From the NCBI RefSeq assembly GCF_003478335.1, contig NZ_QUFB01000064.1, forward strand, positions 1 through 12,736: a stretch of DNA of 12,736 bases, read 5' to 3'. Shown piece by piece: positions 1 to 6,338 of this stretch (position 1 is its first letter; each line of letters begins with the position of its first letter). The DNA is from Clostridium sp. AM49-4BH (GTDB lineage Bacteria > Bacillota > Clostridia > Lachnospirales > Lachnospiraceae). Below the pieces are notes generated by a model. The model did no database searches. It had not been told where the DNA came from and worked only from the letters and a program-made list of their open reading frames with translations. Both the position numbers and the translations under genes were made by a program.

Positions 1-82
1 TATGAACAGATAAAAGTAATATGTTTTCTTAATGCAAACATAGAAAACATATCTTGCTCTGCCAATAATAAAAAATCAATTA

Positions 83-111
83 TTGGAATTAAATTGATTT
101 TAGATGATAAT
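83..111 (+). promoter_or_regulatory. Possible promoter for the DUF262-HEPN unit
   Basis: A weak sigma-A-like pair is visible: TTGGAA at 83-88, a 17-bp spacer, and GATAAT at 106-111. It lies about 58 bp before the preferred DUF262 start. The reading frame is open through it, so it could equally be coding sequence of a longer protein. AT-rich sequence gives many chance matches, so this is only a candidate. Confidence 0.25.
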
Positions 112-168
112 ATAGAAAAGTTACAAATTGATGATCTGATAGATCGATATACAATTGGAGGTAAAAAG

Positions 169-1305
169 ATGGCTGAAGAAAAGTTAACAGAGATTGAAGT
201 TACTGCATTGCCCGATGAAGAGCAAATGTACTCAGATGATGATTTATATAATATTAATTCCTGGGGGGCGGATTTGTCTTTTAGAGAGATAATAAGTATG
301 TACGAGGAAGATGAATTGTTAAAACCTGAGTTACAGAGAAAATATGTATGGACTAAAATGGAGGCCAGTAGATTTATTGATTCTATTCTATTAGGCTTGC
401 CAGTTCCAAGCGTTTTCTTTGCGAAAGAACCAGATGAGACGATGCTTATTATTGATGGATTTCAAAGAATAATGACCGTCTTTGATTATGTCAAGGGAAT
501 ATTTAGTGGCGATGGAAAAGTTTTTAAATTGTCAAATACTGAGAATATAAATTCTCGATGGAGAGGGAAGGCCTTTGCCGAATTGGAGGTTGAAGAAAAA
601 CGTAGAATTAGAAATACAACAATTCATGCCATTATTTTTGAGCAGAAATATCCTAGAAATGATACTGGTATGTTTCAAATTTTTGAACGTATTAATACAG
701 GAGGAAGAACATTAAAGGCACAAGAAATAAGAAATTGCGTATATCAAGGAAAATGTAACGATTTACTCTTTAAATTAAACAAAAATAAAGATTGGAGAGA
801 AATATTAGGAACTCAAGATGAGGACTCAAGAATGGCCGATTTAGAATTAATTTTACGATTTTTTGCAATGTCAGAATTAATTAATAGGCCAGAGGCAAAT
901 AATAAACAGATTAATTTGGCAAAGTATTTAAATGATTATATGGGAGATAAGACAAAAGTAGGCAATGAGGAAATTAATAAAATGGAGGAAAAATTTGTAA
1001 ATATGATTAAAGCATGTAGAGATGTATTTGGAAATAATGCATTCAAAAATTTAAAGGGTGATATGGATGGGTTTACAAATAAAATTAATCCTGCATTATT
1101 TGATGCAATTTCCGTTTCTACTGCTCACGCGATTGAAAAGAGAAAATTTGACGAAAATACAGATTACATGAGCAGATATGTTGAAATATTGAAAAAAGAA
1201 GATTTTAAAGAGCTTATTAGCCGTCGAACGACTAATGTAGCCAATATATTGGCTAGGATAAATATGGCTTCTTTAGAATTATATGGAGTCACATATGAAA
1301 AGTGA
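169..1305 (+). CDS. DUF262 domain protein (ParB-like/GmrS-type N-domain), 378 aa
   Basis: The protein has the hallmarks of the DUF262 family: ELQRKYVW at residues 54-61, the signature DGFQR at 96-100 (most relatives have DGQQR), and FERINTGGRTL at 172-182. DUF262 belongs to the ParB/Srx-like nucleotide-hydrolysing fold found in the type IV restriction enzyme GmrSD and in SspE. No DUF1524-type HNH motif is visible in the C-terminal half, so a nuclease activity would have to come from a partner. The ATG at 169 was chosen because GGAG(G) lies about 7 bases upstream. However, the frame is open all the way to base 1, with a TTG at 94, so a longer protein or in-frame fusion to an upstream gene is possible. 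The stop codon overlaps the next gene, which points to translational coupling. The N-terminal 30 residues are strongly acidic. A defence role is inferred; the family assignment is fairly secure. Confidence 0.85.
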   Translation: MAEEKLTEIEVTALPDEEQMYSDDDLYNINSWGADLSFREIISMYEEDELLKPELQRKYVWTKMEASRFIDSILLGLPVPSVFFAKEPDETMLIIDGFQRIMTVFDYVKGIFSGDGKVFKLSNTENINSRWRGKAFAELEVEEKRRIRNTTIHAIIFEQKYPRNDTGMFQIFERINTGGRTLKAQEIRNCVYQGKCNDLLFKLNKNKDWREILGTQDEDSRMADLELILRFFAMSELINRPEANNKQINLAKYLNDYMGDKTKVGNEEINKMEEKFVNMIKACRDVFGNNAFKNLKGDMDGFTNKINPALFDAISVSTAHAIEKRKFDENTDYMSRYVEILKKEDFKELISRRTTNVANILARINMASLELYGVTYEK

Positions 1306-1774
1306 TTATGTCGATTTGATTAAAAATACAGATAGAGAGTTGCAGGAAATTAGAAAGTGGATAAATGCAGATAAAAATAGGTTCGATACTAAAACGAAAT
1401 ATTTGATTGCATATAGCGTGATTAAAGCTAGTGGTAGTATTGAGGTTGTTTTTAAGCAAATAATATACGATTATCTAACAAGGGAAGCTGGAGAAAAAAC
1501 GGCTACATATATCGAAAAGATGATTCTTGATAGTTCTTGCAATCCGAATACTGGTAATATGAGTAATCTGTTGCAAAACATTTCATCCGAATGGAAAGAA
1601 CAATTTGATGCTCTGGTCAAAGAGAGTGGGAAAAAATCAAAGATTAATTCATTGGTTCAATTAAGAAATGATTTTGCTCATGGTGATAATATAACAGTGT
1701 CTATAGATACTGTCATTAGTTATTTTGATGCAGCGAAAGATATATTGAATATTTTGGATACCGTGGTGAATTAA
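1295..1774 (+). CDS. HEPN domain protein (RiboL-PSP/MAE_28990-like), 159 aa
   Basis: This small, mostly helical protein carries RNDFAHG at residues 124-130, a clean Rx4H motif (R124, H129) of the HEPN superfamily. HEPN proteins with this motif are usually metal-independent RNases and often the toxic effectors of toxin-antitoxin or abortive infection systems. The start at 1295 (MKSDYV) is preferred over the ATG at 1283 because GGAG at 1285-1288 sits six bases before it. Its first codons overlap the end of the DUF262 gene, so the two are coupled and probably act together. From memory, DUF262 genes followed by small HEPN genes recur in bacterial defence islands, which fits this layout. The exact HEPN subfamily is uncertain. 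Confidence 0.75.
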   Translation: MKSDYVDLIKNTDRELQEIRKWINADKNRFDTKTKYLIAYSVIKASGSIEVVFKQIIYDYLTREAGEKTATYIEKMILDSSCNPNTGNMSNLLQNISSEWKEQFDALVKESGKKSKINSLVQLRNDFAHGDNITVSIDTVISYFDAAKDILNILDTVVN

Positions 1775-1791
1775 ATGGAAGTAAGGTTAGA

Positions 1792-1893
1792 ATGGAGGAC
1801 GATAAATATGAAATATTAATTGCATCCATTGATTATACTCGCTATAATAGAGTGGCAACGATTTGGCAACAGTTAATCAGTAAACCAAAATAA
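1792..1893 (+). pseudogene. Start of a third operon gene, cut short at the element end
   Basis: An ATG at 1792 follows the HEPN stop codon by 17 bp and has AAGG at 1783-1786 five bases upstream. It encodes 33 residues beginning MEDDKYEILIASIDYTRYNR and then stops at 1891-1893. The last third, which reads VATIWQQLIS, is encoded by the tandem TGGCAAC repeats described separately, so the native sequence probably ends near 1850. The simplest reading is that a third gene of the DUF262-HEPN unit was interrupted by integration. A genuine micro-protein is the alternative. The remaining N-terminus is too short to assign a family. Confidence 0.4.
1853..1870 (+). repeat. Tandem TGGCAAC pair, 11-bp period (possible integrase site)
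   Basis: TGGCAAC occurs at 1853-1859 and again at 1864-1870, exactly one helical turn apart. An inverted copy (GTTGCCAAA) lies at 2229-2237. The opposite end of the element has an equivalent pair of TGACAAT at 10772-10778 and 10783-10789, also with an 11-bp period. Short helically phased repeats at both ends of an element are typical of integrase or excisionase binding sites. The function is inferred. Confidence 0.35.
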
Positions 1894-1966
1894 AATATGT
1901 ACTTTAAGTAATTTATGGGCAATTCCACATCGAAACTTAAACAAAATAGTTTAAGAAAAACAGTGG

Positions 1967-1985
1967 CTTTGCCGAGTTTGAATAA
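1967..1985 (+). repeat. Candidate attL-type direct repeat (left copy)
   Basis: CTTTGNNGAGTTTGAATAA is found here and again at 10695-10713 in the same orientation, with 17 of 19 bases identical and a perfect 12-base core (GAGTTTGAATAA). The two copies bracket the whole integrase-to-lnu region, as expected for attL and attR of a tyrosine-recombinase element. It could instead be a pair of internal arm sites, with the real crossover farther out. Confidence 0.4.
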
Positions 1986-2045
1986 ATCGAGTTGCTTAAA
2001 AAAGCCAGTGTTTATGCGGGTTTCAGCGATTTCGATTAGTCTTTT

Positions 2046-2063
2046 GATAACAAATTGATAACA
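2046..2063 (+). repeat. Integrase arm-type repeat, left copy
   Basis: GATAACAAATTGATAACA contains two GATAACA units 11 bases apart. It matches 17 of 18 bases of the block at 10584-10601 near the other end. An inverted TGTTATC follows at 2087-2093, and an inverted TGTTATC precedes the right copy at 10571-10577. This arrangement resembles the arm sites bound by the N-terminal domain of Tn916-type integrases. Confidence 0.5.
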
Positions 2064-2182
2064 GTCATAGCAAGTGCCATTATTCTTGTTATCCAGTGGT
2101 TTATGGGTAACGGAACAATTAACAGGTGGCTTGCAGACTAAAGTTCGGAGCTTGGCTCTGAACAAATTCCATATTATAAACT

Positions 2183-2225
2183 AAGCCCTTAGCTGTGGTT
2201 AATAACCATAGTTAAGGGCTTTTTT
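2183..2225 (+). terminator. Rho-independent terminator
   Basis: An 18-bp stem (2183-2200 with 2204-2221, two G-U pairs, loop AAT) is followed on the + strand by a T run through 2225. It would stop transcripts entering the element from the left flank. On the - strand the T tail is poor, though the hairpin may still slow transcription leaving the XRE gene. Confidence 0.85.
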
Positions 2226-2277
2226 GTCGTTGCCAAAGCATCTGTAGGGAGCTGCCAGTGGCAGGTCCTGTAGGTGC

Positions 2278-2808
2278 TTATTTATCTTTCAAGTGGTCTT
2301 TGAATGCTTCCACGAGAGCGTCACTTAATTCCTGTGATGGAACTTTTGCCCAACGCTGTGTGGTGTCGAACTCTGGATAATGGTAACGCCAGTTATCGTA
2401 TTCTTCTCTGTTGATTTCTTCGGAAGATAGCTTGTCTGCCTGTTCTTTCCAAGCATACAGCATTTTGAGGAGTTCATATGCTTCTCTGCCTTTGTCCTTG
2501 TTGACCTTTAAGCATACCTCTCCGTCTGCTTCACTGACAGTAAGACCGTAAATATCTTCAAGGGTAAACAGAGTGTGCATAAGACCGATATAGCTGTCTA
2601 TGTCAGGAACATCAAGAGCCTGTGGAGAAACATCAAGCACCTGTGCCAATGCATTTGTAAGGTCTGCTTTCGGTTTGCGTGTACCAGTTTCGTACTGTGC
2701 CAAACGCACATCAGCACTCTTTTCTGGAAAACCGATTGCTGTACCGAGATACTTTTGTGTCATACCACGCATTAGTCTGAAAAAATGTATTCTTTCGCTG
2801 ATAGCCAT
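2278..2808 (-). CDS. XRE-family transcriptional regulator, 176 aa
   Basis: Residues 5-62 form a Cro/C1-type helix-turn-helix: MTQKYLGTAIGF is the first part, and RLAQYETGTRKPKADLTNAL carries the recognition helix and the following turn. The remaining 110 residues are a helical, charged domain without recognisable catalytic motifs. GGAG lies upstream of the ATG at 2808. It is divergent from the xis-int operon, and repeats shared by both promoters suggest that it represses itself and the integration and mobilization genes. The C-terminal domain may sense a signal, but nothing in the sequence shows which. It faces away from the rest of the element, which is usual for the immunity or control gene of integrative elements. 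Confidence 0.9.
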   Translation of the reverse strand: MAISERIHFFRLMRGMTQKYLGTAIGFPEKSADVRLAQYETGTRKPKADLTNALAQVLDVSPQALDVPDIDSYIGLMHTLFTLEDIYGLTVSEADGEVCLKVNKDKGREAYELLKMLYAWKEQADKLSSEEINREEYDNWRYHYPEFDTTQRWAKVPSQELSDALVEAFKDHLKDK

Positions 2809-2840
2809 AATGATACGCTCCTTTTATATTTAGTGAAATA

Positions 2841-2870
2841 AGTATAGCAGAAATGTTTAGTGGAAGTCAA
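2841..2870 (-). promoter_or_regulatory. Promoter of the XRE regulator
   Basis: Read on the - strand, TTGACT (2865-2870), an 18-bp spacer and TATACT (2841-2846) form a good sigma-A promoter. It lies about 35 bp before the XRE start codon. An ATGTTTAGT repeat (2853-2861) sits within its spacer, which would allow autoregulation. Confidence 0.7.
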
Positions 2871-2971
2871 GAAAAACCGAAACAAAAATGTTTAATATTT
2901 TCTTTGCAACCACTTGACAATAGCAAATATGTTTAGTAAAATAAATTACGAATTAAACAAATATGCTTAAT
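2853..2971. promoter_or_regulatory. Operator-like array of four ATGTTTAGT repeats
   Basis: The 9-mer ATGTTTAGT or close variants appears at 2853-2861, 2888-2896 (ATGTTTAAT), 2929-2937 and 2963-2971 (ATGCTTAAT), all in one orientation and 34-41 bp apart. The first lies in the spacer of the XRE promoter, the third in the spacer of the rightward promoter, and the fourth just past its likely start site. This is the layout expected for binding sites of the adjacent XRE protein, although binding is inferred. Confidence 0.6.
2914..2942 (+). promoter_or_regulatory. Rightward promoter of the xis-int-mob operon
   Basis: A consensus TTGACA (2914-2919), a 17-bp spacer and TAAAAT (2937-2942) form the best + strand promoter in this region. 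Transcription would start near 2949 and cross a leader of about 300 bases before xis. A repeat of the operator array lies between its two hexamers, so it is probably repressed by the XRE protein. Confidence 0.7.
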
Positions 2972-3256
2972 GCGACAACTGAATGACCGTCCGAAAAGCC
3001 AAACCGCCAAGACCTCGTCGGAGCAAGTTCCGTATCGTTCGCTTGTGTGCAAGCACAAAAGCTCATTCGCTGCACTGCTCCTCCTCTTCCCCAAAAGTCT
3101 CCGACTTTTCGGGAACCCCTATACGAGCGAGCGCCTGATGTACTGCGGTGCATTGGGACAGCACAGCGCCTGCCGACAAGCAGGAGTGCCTGTTGGAACT
3201 TTAACACGGAGAAAGCGGCAAGCAAAAAATTATTTTAAGAAAGGAAGAAAAAGGAT
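2972..3256 (+). other. Long GC-richer structured leader before xis
   Basis: About 285 bases separate the promoter from xis without a convincing gene. Frames across it exist but lack ribosome binding sites and give low-complexity, protein-unlike translations. It is richer in G+C than its surroundings and contains hairpins: GCTTG/CAAGC near 3040, a stem formed by CCCAAAAGTC and GACTTTTCGGG around 3090-3115, and CTGC/GCAG near 3170. It may be a structured 5' untranslated region, a small RNA, or a protein- or RNA-binding site. The role is unknown. Confidence 0.4.
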
Positions 3257-3445
3257 ATGGAAAACAGATTTATCCGAGCCGAAGATGTGGCTCAGGAACT
3301 AAACGTATCAAAACCTTATGCATATAAACTCATCAGACAATTAAATGAGGAATTGAAAGCAAAGGGCTTTATTACGATTGCAGGGCGTGTAAATCGCCAG
3401 TATTTTTACGAAAGGCTCTACGGAGCAGGAAAGGGGGAAATGTAA
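3257..3445 (+). CDS. xis: Excisionase-like helix-turn-helix protein, 62 aa
   Basis: This small basic protein has an N-terminal helix-turn-helix (IRAEDVAQELNVSKPYAYKL, residues 6-25) followed by a short wing-like strand region ending ITIAGRVNRQYFYERL. The size, fold pattern and position directly before the integrase are those of excisionases of Firmicutes integrative elements. Such proteins bend the element ends and steer the integrase toward excision. AGGAAG/AAGG precedes the ATG. The stop codon directly abuts the integrase start, so the two are co-translated. Confidence 0.75.
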   Translation: MENRFIRAEDVAQELNVSKPYAYKLIRQLNEELKAKGFITIAGRVNRQYFYERLYGAGKGEM

Positions 3446-4537
3446 ATGCCGGTATTTAAGAATGAAGATAACGGTACTTGGTATGTGATGGCAAGGTATG
3501 TGAACTGGAAAGGGGAACGCAAGCAGAAATGCAAGCGTGGCTTTGCTACCAAACGAGAAGCACAGGAATGGGAAAGAATGTTCAAATTGCAGACTTCTTC
3601 AGACCTTGATATGAGTTTTGAAGCCTTTACGGAGCTTTATATCAATGATGTGAAGAACCGTTTGAAGGAAAACACGTGGCTTACCAAAGAGCATATCATA
3701 CGCACAAAGATACTTCCGTATTTCGGGAAACTGAAAATCAGCGAGATTTCCACAAAGGAGATTATTACTTGGCAGAATGAAATGCTTGCCTATCGTGATG
3801 AGAAGAAAAAGCCTTATTCACAGACGTATCTGAAAACGCTGCACAATCAGTTGTCCGCCATTTTCAATCACGCTGTCCGCTACTATGAACTGCGTTCCAA
3901 TCCTGCGGCAAAGGTGGGAAATATGGGACGTGAGGAACACAAGGAAATGCTGTTCTGGACAAAGGAAGAATACAAGAAATTCTCTTTTGAGATGATGGAC
4001 AAGCCTGTTTCCTTTTATGCGTTTGAAATGCTTTACTGGTGCGGTATCCGAGAGGGCGAGCTGTTAGCTTTGACTCCGGCAGATTTCAACTTTGATAAGG
4101 AAACAGTCACAATCAATAAATCCTATCAGCGTTTGAAAGGGCAGGATGTGATTACTTCTCCGAAAACGAAAAAGAGCAACCGCACGATTAAAATGCCGAA
4201 GTTTCTGTGTGAGGAAATGAAAGAATATCTCGGTATGCTTTACGGATTGAAGAAGAAAGACCGTATCTTTACGGTGACGAAAAGCTATCTTCATCACGAG
4301 ATGGACAGAGGGGCAAAGGCGGCAGGCGTGAAGCGTATCCGCATTCACGATCTCCGTCACAGCCACATTTCACTCTTGATTGATATGGGCTTTTCTGCGG
4401 TGGCGATTGCTGACCGAGTTGGTCACGAAAGTATTGATATTACTTATCAGTACGCACACCTCTTTCCGTCAAAGCAGATTGAGATGGCAGAAAAATTAGA
4501 TGATTTAGGGAAAGGAGATTTTGAAAATGTCAGCTAA
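3446..4537 (+). CDS. int: Tyrosine recombinase / integrase, 363 aa
   Basis: Three parts are visible. Residues 1-50 are an arm-binding AP2-like domain (TWYVMARYVNWKGERKQK). Residues 55-155 are a SAM-like core-binding domain (FEAFTELYINDVK). Residues 165-350 are the catalytic domain. The active-site set is complete: R202 in GIREGELLAL, K240 in the beta-hairpin ITSPKTK, H301 and R304 in HDLRHSH, H327 in GHES, and Y336 in TYQYAHLF as nucleophile. The enzyme would integrate and excise the element by recombining short att sites. GGGGG precedes the ATG. The 3' end overlaps the mobC start by 11 bases. Nothing suggests inactivation. Confidence 0.95.
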   Translation: MPVFKNEDNGTWYVMARYVNWKGERKQKCKRGFATKREAQEWERMFKLQTSSDLDMSFEAFTELYINDVKNRLKENTWLTKEHIIRTKILPYFGKLKISEISTKEIITWQNEMLAYRDEKKKPYSQTYLKTLHNQLSAIFNHAVRYYELRSNPAAKVGNMGREEHKEMLFWTKEEYKKFSFEMMDKPVSFYAFEMLYWCGIREGELLALTPADFNFDKETVTINKSYQRLKGQDVITSPKTKKSNRTIKMPKFLCEEMKEYLGMLYGLKKKDRIFTVTKSYLHHEMDRGAKAAGVKRIRIHDLRHSHISLLIDMGFSAVAIADRVGHESIDITYQYAHLFPSKQIEMAEKLDDLGKGDFENVS

Positions 4538-4862
4538 GAACAGAGATAACAAAAATCGTTGGAGGAATATCACAGTAGGGTTTCGAGTATCGCCCGAAGA
4601 AAACGAACTCATTAACAGAGCTGTAGCTCTATCAGGATTGCCAAAACAGGAGTATTGTTACCGCCGTTGCTTAAATCAGGATGTGGTGGTACAGGGCAAT
4701 CCGAGAGTGTATAAGGCGTTGAAAACGGAATTTGCCACAGTCCTTGCGGAACTGAAAAGGATTGAAGCAGGAAAAGGTGTGGATGATGAACTGCTGAGTG
4801 TAATAGAACTGATTTCCATTATTCTCGGCGGTTTGAAAGGAGAGGATGCGAATGGAGAATAA
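4527..4862 (+). CDS. MobC-like mobilization accessory protein, 111 aa
   Basis: The protein starts with a basic stretch, followed by ITVGFRVSPEENELINRAVALSGL (residues about 12-35), the pattern of ribbon-helix-helix DNA-binding proteins of the MobC/relaxosome type. It would bind the transfer origin and help the relaxase. The ATG at 4527 is used because AAAGGAG lies nine bases upstream; a TTG two codons earlier is less likely. It overlaps the integrase end and the helicase start, so it belongs to the same operon. The family call rests on pattern and context only. Confidence 0.7.
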   Translation: MSAKNRDNKNRWRNITVGFRVSPEENELINRAVALSGLPKQEYCYRRCLNQDVVVQGNPRVYKALKTEFATVLAELKRIEAGKGVDDELLSVIELISIILGGLKGEDANGE

Positions 4863-6006
4863 AAAAGAAATGACTATTCCAAATGTATCTGCGGCAACAG
4901 ATGCGGAACAGTCACTTTCCAAATGTACTGACAATAGTATAGTCAATCAGGATACGGATTTCAAGGGGTACGAGCAATCTTTTGAAGAAATGCAAAGGGA
5001 AATACTCAGACAGTTAGACCCTTCCTATCTGAAAACAGTATCAATGACAACGCTGTATGATACGGTGTTTGAGGTTCAGACACCACTTATCGACGGTCTG
5101 CTCCAAAGGGGAACTTACCTTTTCGTAGGTTCCCCGAAAGTGGGAAAGAGCTTTATGATGGCACAGCTTGCCTATCATATCAGCACAGGCACACCGCTTT
5201 GGGAGTATAAGGTGCGTAAGGCAACGGTGCTTTATTTTGCCCTTGAAGATGATTACCCACGTTTGCAGAAGCGATTGTTTCAGATGTTCGGTGCAAAGGA
5301 GACAGGCAATCTGTATTTCGCAACGGAATGTAAAACGGTCAATGGCGGACTGGAAGAACAGATAAGAGGGTTTATGAGGGAACACCCAGACACAGGCTTG
5401 ATTATCATAGACACCTTAAAGCGTGTGCGTGAAGCAGGCGGAGCAGATTACAGCTACGCAAGTGATTATGATGTTGTGGCAAGGCTGAAAGCGTTGGCAG
5501 ACAGTTACAAGGTTTCAATGCTTATTGTTCATCATACACGCAAACAAAAATCGGAAGATATATTCGATATGATTTCAGGCACGAATGGTCTGATGGGTGC
5601 GGCAGACGGTGCATTTGTTCTCAGTAAGGACAAGCGTACTTCCAACAATGCCACACTTGATGTTGCTGGCAGAGACCAGCAGGATATGAAAATCCATCTT
5701 GTAAGGGACAGCGAGCGATTGGTGTGGAACTTTGCAAAATCGGAAACGGAGATGTGGAAAGAACCGCCCGAACCTCTGCTTGAGAAGATAGCGGATACGC
5801 TCTTTTCGGAAAGTGACAGATGGGAAGGAACTGCTTCGGAACTTTGCGAAAGGCTTGCGGTGGATATAAAGCCGAATGTACTTTCTTTAAGGCTCAGTAT
5901 CAACGCAAGCAGGCTGTTTCGTGATTACGGTATCCGTTATCAGAACAGCCGCACACACGACGGAAGAAAGGTTTCACTTTGGAAAGAAACCGAGCAGACG
6001 GCGTGA
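4852..6006 (+). CDS. RepA-like hexameric helicase / AAA-type ATPase, 384 aa
   Basis: This RecA-fold ATPase has a Walker A motif GSPKVGKS at residues 93-100, ALEDD at 130-134 carrying the likely catalytic glutamate, Walker B LIIIDT at 183-188, and IVHHTRK at 225-231 in the motif 3 region. The pattern matches the RepA helicases of RSF1010-like replicons and the replication ATPases of integrative elements. The last 90 residues look like a winged-helix domain. The first 70 residues are variable and acidic. The ATG at 4852 fits AAAGGAG at 4837-4843 better than the ATG at 4846, which is only two bases from it. It suggests that the excised circle can replicate, with the repeats just downstream as origin. 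Confidence 0.8.
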   Translation: MENKKEMTIPNVSAATDAEQSLSKCTDNSIVNQDTDFKGYEQSFEEMQREILRQLDPSYLKTVSMTTLYDTVFEVQTPLIDGLLQRGTYLFVGSPKVGKSFMMAQLAYHISTGTPLWEYKVRKATVLYFALEDDYPRLQKRLFQMFGAKETGNLYFATECKTVNGGLEEQIRGFMREHPDTGLIIIDTLKRVREAGGADYSYASDYDVVARLKALADSYKVSMLIVHHTRKQKSEDIFDMISGTNGLMGAADGAFVLSKDKRTSNNATLDVAGRDQQDMKIHLVRDSERLVWNFAKSETEMWKEPPEPLLEKIADTLFSESDRWEGTASELCERLAVDIKPNVLSLRLSINASRLFRDYGIRYQNSRTHDGRKVSLWKETEQTA

Positions 6007-6010
6007 CAAA

Positions 6011-6087
6011 CGGTGTCAAAGGTGTCAATGTTTTTGAGAGCAGCACGCTGTGAAAAACATTGTCACCATCGTCACACTTTGACACCG
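6011..6087. other. Candidate replication origin: nested inverted repeats
   Basis: Directly after the helicase stop codon, CGGTGTCAAAG (6011-6021) is perfectly inverted at 6077-6087. Inside it, GTGTCAATGTTTTT (6022-6035) is inverted at 6053-6066 with one mismatch. GTGTCA/TGACAC/GTCAC units recur within the block, giving an iteron-like look and a potential cruciform. The position between a replication helicase and a relaxase gene suggests oriV or a relaxosome site. Function is inferred. Confidence 0.45.
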
Positions 6088-6143
6088 GATAAAGTTTAGG
6101 GGAGTGTGCAGAGAGTGCCTTTTCAAAGGCGGCTCTTTGGTCT

Positions 6144-6297
6144 CGCCTGCTGGCTCGGTCGGTTCGCAGGCGTGTGTGCCACCGGCACACGCTCACCCCT
6201 CGGAGAGCCTTCGGAGACGCAAAACCTGTTTACAGGTCGCATTTTTGATGGGTGTACCCGTCAAAAGTGCTTTTGCGTTACTTTTGACAAAAGTAAC
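6144..6297. other. Candidate oriT: cluster of hairpins upstream of the relaxase
   Basis: This gene-free stretch holds five hairpins in series: CGCCTGC/GCAGGCG (6144-6172), GTGTGCC/GGCACAC (6174-6190), ACCTGT/ACAGGT (6224-6237), TTTTGATGGGT/ACCCGTCAAAA (6243-6266), and a perfect 10-bp stem at 6277-6297 (GTTACTTTTG, central A, CAAAAGTAAC). The last ends 41 bases before the MobV start. MobV-type transfer origins are short inverted repeats placed just upstream of the mob gene, so the last one or two hairpins are the best nick-site candidates. The nick itself cannot be located from sequence alone. Confidence 0.55.
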
Positions 6298-6338
6298 AAA
6301 CCTGAGAATGTTGAAATTTACAGATGGGAGATGAAAAA

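Larger units (their letters stand above)
1894..2277. other. Left-end noncoding region of the mobile element
   Basis: I see no convincing gene here. A reverse-strand open frame exists but has no ribosome binding site and overlaps the repeats. The stretch holds a small hairpin (CTTAAAC near 1936 with GTTTAAG), one half of the 19-bp candidate att repeat, the GATAACA repeats, a strong terminator, and a short CTGCC/GGCAG hairpin at 2252-2264. It is best read as the integrase-binding left end plus the shared 3' region between the left-flank genes and the leftward XRE gene. Confidence 0.5.

Noticed and set aside
169..1305. Full GmrSD-type type IV restriction enzyme
   Set aside because: Only the DUF262 half is present. 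No DUF1524/HNH motif was found in this protein or in its neighbour.
1842..2165. Reverse-strand frame of 107 codons at the left end
   Set aside because: It has no ribosome binding site, overlaps the end repeats and the third-gene remnant, and its translation is cysteine- and phenylalanine-rich without protein-like patterning. It is explained by noncoding end sequence.
2970..3302. Open frames on both strands across the xis leader
   Set aside because: They start without ribosome binding sites, run into xis out of frame, and their codon use is unlike the neighbouring genes. A structured leader fits better.
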